Assembly: GCF_031453555.1 (NCBI RefSeq)
Contig: NZ_JAVIZM010000001.1
Span: 3,417,001-3,481,000 of the forward strand
Length of the DNA: 64,000 nt
Source: Bacillus sp. SLBN-46
GTDB lineage: Bacteria > Bacillota > Bacilli > Bacillales > Cytobacillaceae
Direction of reading: 5' to 3'
The stretch's first letter is position 1, and the number at the start of each line of letters is the position of its first letter. A program made the translations under genes and the position numbers. Under the pieces are notes generated by a model. That model searched no databases, had not been told where the DNA came from, and was given only the letters and a program-made list of their open reading frames with translations. Below, piece after piece: positions 1 through 7,860 of the stretch.

Positions 1-718
1 CAATACTGGCTATTTTCTCTGCTACATCCTTAGGGTTACCAAACTGTCCTTCCCCTGAAGAAATGTAGTCCTCGATACTCTTCATATATTTATAATAGGG
101 TGAATCTGTTTGTAGTGATAGTGTGGTAACTTGTTTACCCGACGACCAGATATTTGTCTTATAGGACCCCGGTTCAATTAAAGTGACAGCGATCCCAAAC
201 GGTGATAACTCTAATCGTAAGCTTTCACTCCACCCTTCCAAAGCATGTTTAGAAGCAACATATGGTGATAGTCCTGGAAAAGCGATTTTCCCACTAATGC
301 TGCTAACATTAATAATTTTCCCGTTCCCCTGACTTCGCATAAAAGGAAGAACAGTCTTAGTCACTGCTATGACGCCAAAGAAATTAGTATCGAATTGTTT
401 TCGGTATTCTTCCATCGTAATTTCCTCAACGAACCCGGCTGCGGCATAGCCAGCATTGTTCACTAGAACATCTACCCTGCCAAGACGTTCAATTAGAACT
501 GCTAATCTTTCAATCGAACTCTCTGAAGTAACATCCAGTTCATGAACAATTACATTCGATTGTATAGAGAGTCTTTTTGCCTCTTTTAATAGCTCCACAC
601 TTCTTTCTGCATTCCTCATTGTTGCGATTACTTGAAATCCCGATTTAGCCAACTCTATAGCTGTTAATAGTCCGAACCCACTAGACGCTCCAGTTACAAT
701 TGCAATTGGTTGATTCAT
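1..718 (-). CDS. Short-chain dehydrogenase/reductase, C-terminus cut by window edge
   Basis: NAD(P)-dependent oxidoreductase of the classical SDR family; substrate not predictable. The translation starts MNQPIAIVTGASSGFG, so the cofactor-binding TGxxxGxG motif sits at residues 9-16. An NNAG motif follows near residue 88, and the catalytic Ser and YxxxK (YVASK) are near residues 140-157. About 239 residues lie in the window and the family is usually 250-280, so only the last few dozen residues are missing. The start ATG has a GGGGG stretch upstream. It is followed in the same direction by nothing visible here and is separated from katA by a terminator. Confidence 0.9.
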   Translation of the reverse strand, partial: MNQPIAIVTGASSGFGLLTAIELAKSGFQVIATMRNAERSVELLKEAKRLSIQSNVIVHELDVTSESSIERLAVLIERLGRVDVLVNNAGYAAAGFVEEITMEEYRKQFDTNFFGVIAVTKTVLPFMRSQGNGKIINVSSISGKIAFPGLSPYVASKHALEGWSESLRLELSPFGIAVTLIEPGSYKTNIWSSGKQVTTLSLQTDSPYYKYMKSIEDYISSGEGQFGNPKDVAEKIASI

Positions 719-760
719 GTACCATTTCCCCCATATTTTTACTATCTACATAATACCATG

Positions 761-791
761 AAAAAAGGCCGTTCAGCTTTTACGAACGGCC
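761..791 (-). terminator. Intrinsic terminator of katA
   Basis: On the minus strand GGCCGTTC pairs with GAACGGCC around a 9-nt loop, and a run of six T follows. It lies 25 bases past the katA stop and separates katA from the SDR gene. Confidence 0.85.
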
Positions 792-815
792 CTTACTTTT
801 TTGATAGTCTTACTG

Positions 816-2276
816 TTACTTCACTTCTTGTGGTATGGCTAAATTCAATCCTTTTGCAATTCGCTCACCATACTCTGGATCTGCTTTATAAAAATGCTGA
901 ATTTGACGGAGTTTAATATCGTCTCTTTCAACTGGCTTCATTGCACCGACAATAGTTGCAACGAGGCGTCCTCTTTCTTCTTCAGACATTAAGCGGTAGA
1001 GGTCACCAGCCTGGGTGTAATGATCATTTTGATCATAGGACACCTGCTCAGCAACACCTGATACCTGGAATGCAGTCTGTTTATGTTCTGGTGCTTCTTT
1101 TGGTCCACCATAGCTGTTTGGCTCATAGTAAACAGAGCCTCCGCCATTATTATCAAAACGCATCGCACCATCACGTTGATAGTTGTTCACTTCTGCCTTA
1201 GGACGATTAATTGGCAGTAAGTTATGGTTTGGTCCTACACGATAGCGATGGGCATCAGAATAAGCAAAAATACGACCTTGAAGCATTTTATCTGGTGATG
1301 CTTCGATACCAGGAACCATTGTTCCAGGAGAGAATGTCGCTTGCTCTACTTCAGCAAAGTAGTTTTCAGGATTGCGATTTAGAACCATACGGCCTACCTC
1401 AATTAGTGGATAATCCTTGTGTGACCATACTTTCGTCACATCAAATGGATCAAAGCGGTACGTATCAGCATCTTCAAATGGCATGATTTGAACATGAAGT
1501 CTCCATGCAGGGAAATCACCATTTTCAATGGCATTATATAAATCCTCTGTATGATAATCCGGATGGTCACCTGCTAATTTTGCCGCGACATCAGGTGACA
1601 TGTTTTTGACACCTTGCTCCGCTTTAAAATGATATTTAACCCAAACAGCTTCACCCTCTTGATTTACCCATTTGAAGGTATGGCTACCATATCCATTCAT
1701 ATGACGAAGTGTAGCGGGTAATCCACGATCACCCATTAAATACGTCACTTGGTGTAAGGATTCCGGTGATAAGGACCAGAAATCCCAAACTGCATTTGGA
1801 TTTTTCAAATGAGTTTTTGGATCTCTTTTTTGTGTATGAATAAAATCAGGGAATTTAATTGCATCACGAATAAAGAAGATAGGTGTATTATTTCCTACTA
1901 AATCATAGTTTCCTTCTTCGGTGTAAAATTTAACAGCAAAGCCGCGTGGATCACGAACTGTATCAGCTGAGCCAAGTTCTCCAGCTACAGTTGAGAATCG
2001 AATAAACATTGGAGTTTGTTTTCCCACACCATTGAACAATTTTGCCTTTGTGTATTTGGACATATCATTGGTCACTTCAAAATAGCCATGTGCTCCAGCT
2101 CCTTTTGCGTGAACTACACGCTCAGGTACTCGTTCACGGTTGAAGTGAGCTAATTTCTCAAGTAAATGTACATCTTGAAGTAATGTTGGGCCGCGTGAAC
2201 CAGCAGTCATAGAATTTTGATTATCACCAACTGGTGCTCCATTTCCTGTTGTTAAATGCTTGTTAATATTACTCAT
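816..2276 (-). CDS. katA: Heme catalase KatA
   Basis: Cytoplasmic monofunctional heme catalase that dismutates hydrogen peroxide to water and oxygen. At 486 residues it matches the small-subunit catalases such as the vegetative KatA of Bacillus. The distal His is H56 in [12 protein letters not shown]. The proximal heme Tyr lies in the conserved [14 protein letters not shown] block, and [10 protein letters not shown] is also intact. The start at 2276 has a GAGGTGA ribosome site. A near-perfect PerR box upstream suggests peroxide-inducible control. It stands alone, with a terminator behind it. Confidence 0.97.
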   Translation of the reverse strand: MSNINKHLTTGNGAPVGDNQNSMTAGSRGPTLLQDVHLLEKLAHFNRERVPERVVHAKGAGAHGYFEVTNDMSKYTKAKLFNGVGKQTPMFIRFSTVAGELGSADTVRDPRGFAVKFYTEEGNYDLVGNNTPIFFIRDAIKFPDFIHTQKRDPKTHLKNPNAVWDFWSLSPESLHQVTYLMGDRGLPATLRHMNGYGSHTFKWVNQEGEAVWVKYHFKAEQGVKNMSPDVAAKLAGDHPDYHTEDLYNAIENGDFPAWRLHVQIMPFEDADTYRFDPFDVTKVWSHKDYPLIEVGRMVLNRNPENYFAEVEQATFSPGTMVPGIEASPDKMLQGRIFAYSDAHRYRVGPNHNLLPINRPKAEVNNYQRDGAMRFDNNGGGSVYYEPNSYGGPKEAPEHKQTAFQVSGVAEQVSYDQNDHYTQAGDLYRLMSEEERGRLVATIVGAMKPVERDDIKLRQIQHFYKADPEYGERIAKGLNLAIPQEVK

Positions 2277-2313
2277 TTAATCACCTCGTAAACTATTTTT
2301 TAAACTTAACTAG

Positions 2314-2363
2314 ATTATAATATAAATCTTATTAAAATCAATATTAATTTATAATAATTTTAA
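2314..2363 (-). promoter_or_regulatory. katA promoter with PerR box
   Basis: The 15-mer TTATAATAATTTTAA at 2349-2363 matches the Bacillus PerR consensus TTATAATNATTATAA at all but one specified base. A TATAAT -10 on the minus strand is at 2314-2319, with TTGATT at 2336-2341 and a 16-nt spacer. The box lies just upstream of the -35, inside the usual window for PerR repression. Known: PerR represses katA in B. subtilis. Inferred: the same control here. Confidence 0.75.
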
Positions 2364-2538
2364 ATTAATATTGATTATCAATTAATTAACATGTACCCAC
2401 TACTACATACGTATTAAAAATATAGGACGTTATGCCAAAATTAAGAAATATCCTTCTTAAAAATTCTTAAGGATTTATTATTAATATAGAAAAAAATAGA
2501 TTATACTGTAGGTAACGTAAATTATGGGAGGCTTTTTT

Positions 2539-2742
2539 ATGAGTGAAGTAAATCAAACAAACCAAAACGAGGAACCAAAAAAGAAGATTAGTTTACAAGA
2601 AGCGATGAAGCAGCAGCTTTTAAATAAAAAGAATAATTCGGCTGCAGCGAATGCCTCATCAAATAACTCTAATGCTACGCAAAAAATGAAAAGTCAGCAA
2701 ACCAAGAAAGTAAGTAATACACGGAGAAAAATGGGTGTCTAA
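2539..2742 (+). CDS. Small basic low-complexity protein, unknown function
   Basis: 67 residues from the ATG at 2539, which has GGGAGG 7 bases upstream; an upstream in-frame ATG at 2524 overlaps that ribosome site and is less likely. The N-terminal half is charged (EEPKKKISLQEAMKQQLLNKK). The middle is rich in Ser, Asn and Ala, and the C-terminus is basic (NTRRKMGV). There are no Cys residues, no membrane segment and no signal peptide, so a disordered, possibly nucleic-acid-associated protein is plausible. It overlaps the GTG start of ywbE by 8 bases, so the two are translationally linked. Confidence 0.7.
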   Translation: MSEVNQTNQNEEPKKKISLQEAMKQQLLNKKNNSAAANASSNNSNATQKMKSQQTKKVSNTRRKMGV

Positions 2743-2935
2743 CGGCCAAAATCGAAAGGATATTCACCCAGGATTGGCAGTTAAAATCGTCCTAAAGGCT
2801 GATCAAAGAAGCGGCAAACTAACTGCAGGTGTGGTTAAGGATATTCTAACCAATTCAAGTTTTCATCCCCATGGGATTAAAGTCAGGCTAACAGATGGAC
2901 AAGTTGGCAGAGTACAGGAAATACAAAATATGTAA
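2735..2935 (+). CDS. ywbE: YwbE family small protein (DUF2196)
   Basis: 66 residues starting at a GTG inside the end of the preceding gene. The core reads HPGLAVKIVLKADQRSGKLT, then DILTNSSFHPHGIKVRL and DGQVGRVQEI, which I recognise as the YwbE/DUF2196 family. Its beta-rich pattern and basic surface resemble small RNA- or ribosome-associated beta-barrel proteins, but the function is unknown. The overlap of start and upstream stop indicates translational coupling. A hairpin terminator follows at once. Confidence 0.85.
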   Translation: MSNGQNRKDIHPGLAVKIVLKADQRSGKLTAGVVKDILTNSSFHPHGIKVRLTDGQVGRVQEIQNM

Positions 2936-2947
2936 ATGAAATTTCAT

Positions 2948-2978
2948 AAGCTTTCGCCATGTTGGCGGAGGCTTTTTT
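2948..2978 (+). terminator. Terminator after ywbE
   Basis: AAGCTTTCGCC pairs, with two G-T pairs, with GGCGGAGGCTT around ATGTT, followed by a T run. Confidence 0.85.
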
Positions 2979-2982
2979 CCAT

Positions 2983-3012
2983 GAAAAAACAGACCCCGTT
3001 TTGGAGTCTGTT
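2983..3012 (-). terminator. Terminator of the cold-shock gene
   Basis: On the minus strand ACAGACTCC pairs with GGGGTCTGT around a short loop and is followed by six T. Confidence 0.8.
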
Positions 3013-3026
3013 CTATTGGTGGGTCA

Positions 3027-3227
3027 TTATGCTTTACGTACGTTAACCGCTTGTGGTCCACGTTGACCATTTTCAATTTCAAACGTAACCTCTTGACCTT
3101 CATCCAATGATTTGTATCCTTCGCCTTGAATTGCAGAGAAGTGTACGAATACGTCCTCTCCACCTTCACGCTCAATGAATCCAAATCCTTTTTCGCTGTT
3201 AAACCATTTTACTTTACCATGTTCCAT
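3027..3227 (-). CDS. cspD: Cold-shock protein, CspB/CspD family
   Basis: 66-residue single cold-shock domain; a single-stranded nucleic-acid chaperone of the cytoplasm. RNP1-type KGFGFIE and RNP2-type DVFVHFSAI are intact. The ATG at 3227 ([10 protein letters not shown]) has AGGAGG upstream; an earlier in-frame start at 3248 would put the ribosome site inside the gene. The residues [20 protein letters not shown] favour the CspD-like branch, though paralogues are hard to separate. A leader of over 100 bases precedes it, as is common for csp genes, but I could not define a cold box. Confidence 0.93.
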   Translation of the reverse strand: MEHGKVKWFNSEKGFGFIEREGGEDVFVHFSAIQGEGYKSLDEGQEVTFEIENGQRGPQAVNVRKA

Positions 3228-3351
3228 TTCTTTGTAGCCTCCTAGCATGTACCTTATACATGAAATTGCAATTTACTTGCCTGATTATTTTTACCCGCAA
3301 ATGAAAACCTTATACTCATATTTTTAAAAAAATATTATATAACATGTATGC

Positions 3352-3481
3352 CCTTCGTTTGAATGATGAAGGAAAATATTCGGTTTAATTACAAAGGTAT
3401 TGTCCTTCATCCGGTTGATGAAGGACAATATTCGCATTGGTTACTATGGTTTTGTCCTTCATTCGGTTAAAGACAATTTTT
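3352..3481. repeat. Degenerate intergenic repeat, 52-bp period
   Basis: CCTTC words begin at 3352, 3404 and 3456, exactly 52 bases apart, each followed by related text (AAGGAnAATATTCGG and a TTA-rich tail). The middle unit contains a 13-bp-arm inverted repeat, ATTGTCCTTCATC/GATGAAGGACAAT, around CGGTT at 3399-3429. There is no T run after it, so it is not a normal terminator. It lies between the csp leader and the 3' end of the HAD gene. Confidence 0.75.
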
Positions 3482-3497
3482 TTTATCTTTCGTCCCT

Positions 3498-4247
3498 TCA
3501 GAGAACCCATTTATAAATAGCTTTGGCAACTCCGTCCTCTTCGTTTGTTGAGGTAATCCAGTCGGCAGATTCTTTCACAATGTCCTGAGCATTCCCCATC
3601 GCTACACCGATTCCCGCTTCTTTAATCATCATTAAATCATTCATACTATCCCCAACAGCCATAACATTTTTCATCTCAATATCCAAGCGGCTGCAAACCA
3701 TTCTTAGCCCTTTCGCTTTATTAATACCCACAGGATTCACTTCAATATTCTTTAAAGTTGAATTAGTTAGTTCAAACTCACCTTTTGCTTCAAGCTCTTG
3801 TTTAATGAGCTCTCTTGTTGCGTCATCGTCAATAGTAAACCCAAATTTTAACCACTCGATACTATGTAGGTCCTCAGGCATTTCATTATGCCAGCTGCGT
3901 TCTGTACTGATTGCCCAAAATTTCGTTTGATGATGTTTTGTAAGTTCCCACATCCATTGGATCAGCTCAGAGTTCACCAAGTTTCTTTCCACTAATTCCC
4001 GTTTATCATCCCAAACTTCACTGCCATTTACTGTTACTAAATAAGAGGTGAGCTCAAGTGATTCGGAATGCTCCCGACTTGTATGAAAGGAGCGTCCGGT
4101 ACTTAATACAACAGCTATCCCCTTTTCCTGTGCCTCCTTAATCGCCTTGCGGTTGGCATCAGATATCTGGCCTTTTTTATTCAAAAGAGTGCCATCCATA
4201 TCGAGTGCGACAAGTTTGATCTCAACATCATTTAAAAAATTATCCAT
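3498..4247 (-). CDS. Cof-type HAD-IIB phosphatase
   Basis: Cytoplasmic haloacid-dehalogenase-superfamily hydrolase of the Cof subfamily, 249 residues. Motif I is DMDGTLL with nucleophile and acid Asp residues, motif II is LSTGRS, and motif IV is GDSMNDLMMI, followed by GVAMGNA. The family dephosphorylates sugar phosphates, flavin or pyridoxal phosphates; the substrate here cannot be deduced. A conserved Lys of motif III is present in NKAKGL. The start has GGAG upstream. It has no operon partner. Confidence 0.92.
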   Translation of the reverse strand: MDNFLNDVEIKLVALDMDGTLLNKKGQISDANRKAIKEAQEKGIAVVLSTGRSFHTSREHSESLELTSYLVTVNGSEVWDDKRELVERNLVNSELIQWMWELTKHHQTKFWAISTERSWHNEMPEDLHSIEWLKFGFTIDDDATRELIKQELEAKGEFELTNSTLKNIEVNPVGINKAKGLRMVCSRLDIEMKNVMAVGDSMNDLMMIKEAGIGVAMGNAQDIVKESADWITSTNEEDGVAKAIYKWVL

Positions 4248-4342
4248 ATGTATGAATTCTCCTTTCGCCCTTTTACCTTACTAGGGTAACACCTTTTGCT
4301 TAAAATAATCAAAACTTTAGGTTTACATAATTATATTACATT

Positions 4343-4393
4343 AAACCACAAAAAGAACTCTTCTATGTTCGGAAGAGTTCTTTTTGTGGTTTA
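4343..4393. terminator. Strong bidirectional terminator
   Basis: A stem of about 20 bp: AACCACAAAAAGAACTCTTC and its complement flank an 8-nt loop, with A and T runs on both sides. It overlaps the stop codon of the ABC exporter gene. Confidence 0.9.
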
Positions 4394-6106
4394 TCTCTGA
4401 AATTGCACACGATGAAGGTTTGCAAAAATACCATCTTGTTCAATTAGCTCATCATGACGACCTTCCTCTGCAATCCCATCTTCTGTTACTACAATTATGC
4501 GATCGGCGTTGCGTATGGTCGCAAGTCTGTGGGCAATAATAAGGGTAGTTCTGTTTTGAGCGAGCTCCATCAATGCTTCCTGAATCACCATTTCCGTTTC
4601 CGTATCTAACGCAGAGGTAGCTTCATCCAAGATTAATATCGGAGGATTCTTTAAAAACATCCGTGCAATGGCAATACGCTGTTTTTGGCCACCGGAAAGT
4701 TTCAAACCTCTTTCACCAATTTGCGTCTCATAACCGTCAGGTAAAGAAGCAATGAACTGCTCAAGATGTGCACGGCGTGCGGCATCAGCAATTTCTTCAT
4801 CCGTTGCATTCTGCTTCCCATATGCAATATTTTCACGGAGAGTTCCTGTAAATAGAAACACATCTTGCTGGACAATTCCTATTTGTGAGCGTAACGACTT
4901 TTTCGTCATGTCACGAATATCCATGCCGTCAATGGTGATTCCGCCGCTATTTACATCGTAAAACCTGGGAATTAACGAGCAAATGGTTGTTTTTCCTGCT
5001 CCAGATGGGCCAACAAAAGCCACCGTTTCACCTGCTCGAATCTCCAAATCAATATTTGCAAGAACAGACTTATGTCGATCATAACGAAAGGAAACATCAT
5101 TAAAAACAATATCTCCTTTTAATAAATCAACCTCCACAGCATCTTTTGTGTCCTTTACCTCCGGTTCTGAATCTATTAATTCAATAAAACGTTTAAATCC
5201 AGCCATTCCTTTTGGATAAAGCTCCATAATGGCGCTAATTTTATCAATCGGTTTAAATAGAACATTTACATATAGAACAAACCCAACCAGGGATCCATAA
5301 GTCAATTGACCTGTAAAGCTCAACCATGACCCATAAACGAGAACGACAATGGTTATGAGACGTGTCATCATATATATTCCTGATAAGCTAAATGACATAA
5401 CCCGATATCCACCTAATTTTGCCGCCCGATAGGTTTTATTGTTCTTTTTAAATCTAGCAATCTCAAATTCTTCATTTGTAAATGATTGAACGACGCGGCT
5501 CCCTGATACACTGTCCTCTACTCGTGCATTTACATCCGCTATGCTTGAATACATTTGCCCCCATGCTTTATTCATTTTCAAATTACAAACAACAACGAGT
5601 ATCATTAAAAATGGAAGCACTAAAATAGCAACAAATGCGAGTTTTACGTTGATTGTCAACATAATCCAGAACGCACCAATAAAGGTCATCATGGCAATAA
5701 ATACATCTTCTGGTCCATGATGGGCGAGTTCACCAAGATCAAAGAGATCATTCGTAATTCTGCTCATAATATGCCCAGTTTTCGTATTATCAAAGAATCG
5801 AAACGATTGCTTTTGAACATGTTCAAACAACTCTTGCCTCATGTCTGTTTCTATATTAATTCCTAGCTTATGCCCCCAGTAATTCACAATAAATTGTAAG
5901 AAGGTGCTCAATAAATATAGAAGGAAAAGACCGATACTAACTGCCACAATCGTTTGCCAGTCCCCTCCAGGCAGTAATTTATCAATAAACCACTGCACTG
6001 CTAACGGAAAAGCCAATTCCAAAATGGCTACGACAACCGCACTACTAAAGTCAAACATAAACAGTCTCTTATGCGGACGATAATAAGAAAAAAAACGACG
6101 AATCAT
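4391..6106 (-). CDS. ywjA: ABC exporter, fused membrane and ATPase domains (YwjA-like)
   Basis: 571-residue half-transporter of the ABCB/MsbA type; a homodimer would export a hydrophobic compound across the cell membrane. The six-helix domain covers about residues 1-310. The nucleotide-binding domain follows with Walker A GPSGAGKTT, Q-loop, signature LSGGQKQR, Walker B ILILDEATSALD and the switch His in IIAHRL. The N-terminus (FFSYYRPHKRLF) and DLGELAHHGPED closely match my memory of B. subtilis YwjA, whose substrate is unknown. The ATG has GGAG upstream. It is monocistronic. Confidence 0.9.
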   Translation of the reverse strand: MIRRFFSYYRPHKRLFMFDFSSAVVVAILELAFPLAVQWFIDKLLPGGDWQTIVAVSIGLFLLYLLSTFLQFIVNYWGHKLGINIETDMRQELFEHVQKQSFRFFDNTKTGHIMSRITNDLFDLGELAHHGPEDVFIAMMTFIGAFWIMLTINVKLAFVAILVLPFLMILVVVCNLKMNKAWGQMYSSIADVNARVEDSVSGSRVVQSFTNEEFEIARFKKNNKTYRAAKLGGYRVMSFSLSGIYMMTRLITIVVLVYGSWLSFTGQLTYGSLVGFVLYVNVLFKPIDKISAIMELYPKGMAGFKRFIELIDSEPEVKDTKDAVEVDLLKGDIVFNDVSFRYDRHKSVLANIDLEIRAGETVAFVGPSGAGKTTICSLIPRFYDVNSGGITIDGMDIRDMTKKSLRSQIGIVQQDVFLFTGTLRENIAYGKQNATDEEIADAARRAHLEQFIASLPDGYETQIGERGLKLSGGQKQRIAIARMFLKNPPILILDEATSALDTETEMVIQEALMELAQNRTTLIIAHRLATIRNADRIIVVTEDGIAEEGRHDELIEQDGIFANLHRVQFQR

Positions 6107-6192
6107 AGATAATCTCCTTTTTTTCTAAGTTAGCAATAATAGGATTATATGAGAAATATGTAAACAATTTCAAGTTTTTTGAAAATTATAGT

Positions 6193-6226
6193 TAAAAAAA
6201 CGCTTGGATTGCTCTCCAAACGTTTT
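6193..6226 (-). terminator. Terminator of the HesB-like gene
   Basis: On the minus strand AAACGTTTGGA pairs with TCCAAGCGTTT and is followed by a T run. Confidence 0.85.
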
Positions 6227-6231
6227 GCATT

Positions 6232-6534
6232 TTAATGATGATGGTGTACACCCTTTGATGGATTGGTAATCAGCCATTCTTCATTTGGGACATGGAAGAA
6301 TTGGATCCAAACATTATCTAAATAGTCATTATTTTTTTCTACAATAAAATCAATATCCTTATCCGATTGAACCACTATATCATTTTCTGTTGGAGTATCG
6401 AGCATCAAGTCATAGTGTGCATGATCTCCATGAATACTCGTCACATAAACTCGAAACATTTTTCCTTGTGCTTCCTCTTGATCCAACATTTTTTTCAATG
6501 CTTTTGCTGCATTGCGGTTAATTTTGACCTTCAT
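6232..6534 (-). CDS. HesB/IscA-fold protein without cysteines, His tail
   Basis: 100 residues resembling the A-type iron-sulfur carrier fold: an N-terminal helix (NRNAAKALKKMLDQEE) and then a beta-rich core. True A-type carriers need three Cys residues (one internal, CxC at the end); this protein has none and ends in GVHHHH. It therefore cannot bind a cluster in the classical way. A carrier-like fold with another role, perhaps metal binding through the terminal His run, is possible but unproven. The start has a GGAG-type site, and it is monocistronic. Confidence 0.7.
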   Translation of the reverse strand: MKVKINRNAAKALKKMLDQEEAQGKMFRVYVTSIHGDHAHYDLMLDTPTENDIVVQSDKDIDFIVEKNNDYLDNVWIQFFHVPNEEWLITNPSKGVHHHH

Positions 6535-6891
6535 TATTATGCTCTCCTCTTTCTATGTATTCCCTATTATTATCCCATGTTTGCAGGGAAATAGACAACT
6601 ATAAGTGCTACAGAATGCTATTTGCACCCCTTTTACCAAATCATCCCATGAATAGGATTTATTATCCTTAACAAATTTGTCACAACTTTTTTCAAAAACC
6701 TATGTTATCATCACACCTATGTTGTTAATATTGTGTTATGGAAAGAAAACATACAAATTATTATTACCTAATAATTAGTTTAATTATGTTTCTTTGTTTT
6801 TTTGTGTAAAGGAATGGCTCTAACAAAGTTTGTGAATGAATTCACGAACAAATGTGAAAAAACGAACAATTATTGGAGGGGAAAAATCTCA
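6535..6891. other. Intergenic region, divergent promoters, qox leader
   Basis: 357 bases, AT-rich. For qoxABCD I see only a weak sigma-A-like candidate, TTGTCA at 6677 and TATGTT at 6701 with an 18-nt spacer, which would give a leader of about 180 bases. No clear operator, riboswitch or repeat was recognised. Confidence 0.35.
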
Positions 6892-7860
6892 ATGTTTAAA
6901 AAGAACTACTTCGTTCCACTAATAGCTTTACTGCCTGTATTGCTTTTAAGCGGCTGCGATACGAATATGCTTGTTTTTGAACCCAAAGGTCCTGCAGCAA
7001 GAGATATTCTTGACTTAATCAATTGGTCACTAATCTTCATGCTCCTTGTTGTTGTTGTCGTTTTCGGTTTATTTGGTTATATCATTTGGAAATACCGGGC
7101 AACACCTGAAAATAAAGATTACGAGCCACCTGAAGAACATGGCAGTACAAAATTAGAGTTTATTTGGACTATTATTCCTATTTTAATAGTTATTGCTCTA
7201 ACCATTCCAACAGTAAAAACGATTTATAAGCTTGAAAAAGTTCCTGCAGGCTATGAGAAAAAAGAGCCGATTGTCATTCATGTTACATCTGCCGATTGGA
7301 AATGGATTTTCAGTTATCCTGATCAAGGCATTGAAACAGTCAATTACGTAAACATCCCTGCAGGCACACCTGTTGAATTTAAATTAACTTCAGCTGGTAC
7401 TATGCAATCTTTCTGGGTGCCTGAATTAGGCGGTCAAAAATACACAATGAATAAGATGGAAACTCAATTGTACCTTACTGCTGATAAGCCAGGAGAATTT
7501 TTAGGTAGAAATACCAACTTTAACGGACAAGGATACGCTGGTATGGAGTTTACCGTTGAAGCAAAATCACCAAAAGACTTTGAAAAGTGGGTAAAAGAAG
7601 TTAAAGAAAAGGCTCCGAAATTAACAGAGAATAAATACTTTGAACTCCTGAAGCCAACACATTTAGGCCGGGAAACATATATCGGTACACATTTAGCTTG
7701 GGTTGACCACGCTAAAATGAATTCTAAGACTTATACAAACCCTGAATTGTATGAAGTCCATGGCGTGAAAGGTAAGATTTTTAAAGAAAAAGAAACTAAC
7801 AGTGAGTCAACGAAAGATATGGATGGAAATTCAAATGGAGGTGAACACGATGGGAATTAA
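6892..7860 (+). CDS. qoxA: Cytochrome aa3-600 quinol oxidase subunit II
   Basis: Membrane-anchored lipoprotein subunit of the menaquinol oxidase that ends the aerobic respiratory chain. The 322-residue product from the ATG at 6892 (GGAGGG upstream) has a lipoprotein signal with LLLSGC, two membrane helices, and an extracytoplasmic cupredoxin fold. The CuA ligands of cytochrome c oxidases are absent: the region reads MQSFWVPELGGQKY and has no CxxxC. This marks it as a quinol oxidase subunit. The C-terminal tail is charged. Its end overlaps the qoxB start by 11 bases. Confidence 0.96.
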   Translation: MFKKNYFVPLIALLPVLLLSGCDTNMLVFEPKGPAARDILDLINWSLIFMLLVVVVVFGLFGYIIWKYRATPENKDYEPPEEHGSTKLEFIWTIIPILIVIALTIPTVKTIYKLEKVPAGYEKKEPIVIHVTSADWKWIFSYPDQGIETVNYVNIPAGTPVEFKLTSAGTMQSFWVPELGGQKYTMNKMETQLYLTADKPGEFLGRNTNFNGQGYAGMEFTVEAKSPKDFEKWVKEVKEKAPKLTENKYFELLKPTHLGRETYIGTHLAWVDHAKMNSKTYTNPELYEVHGVKGKIFKEKETNSESTKDMDGNSNGGEHDGN

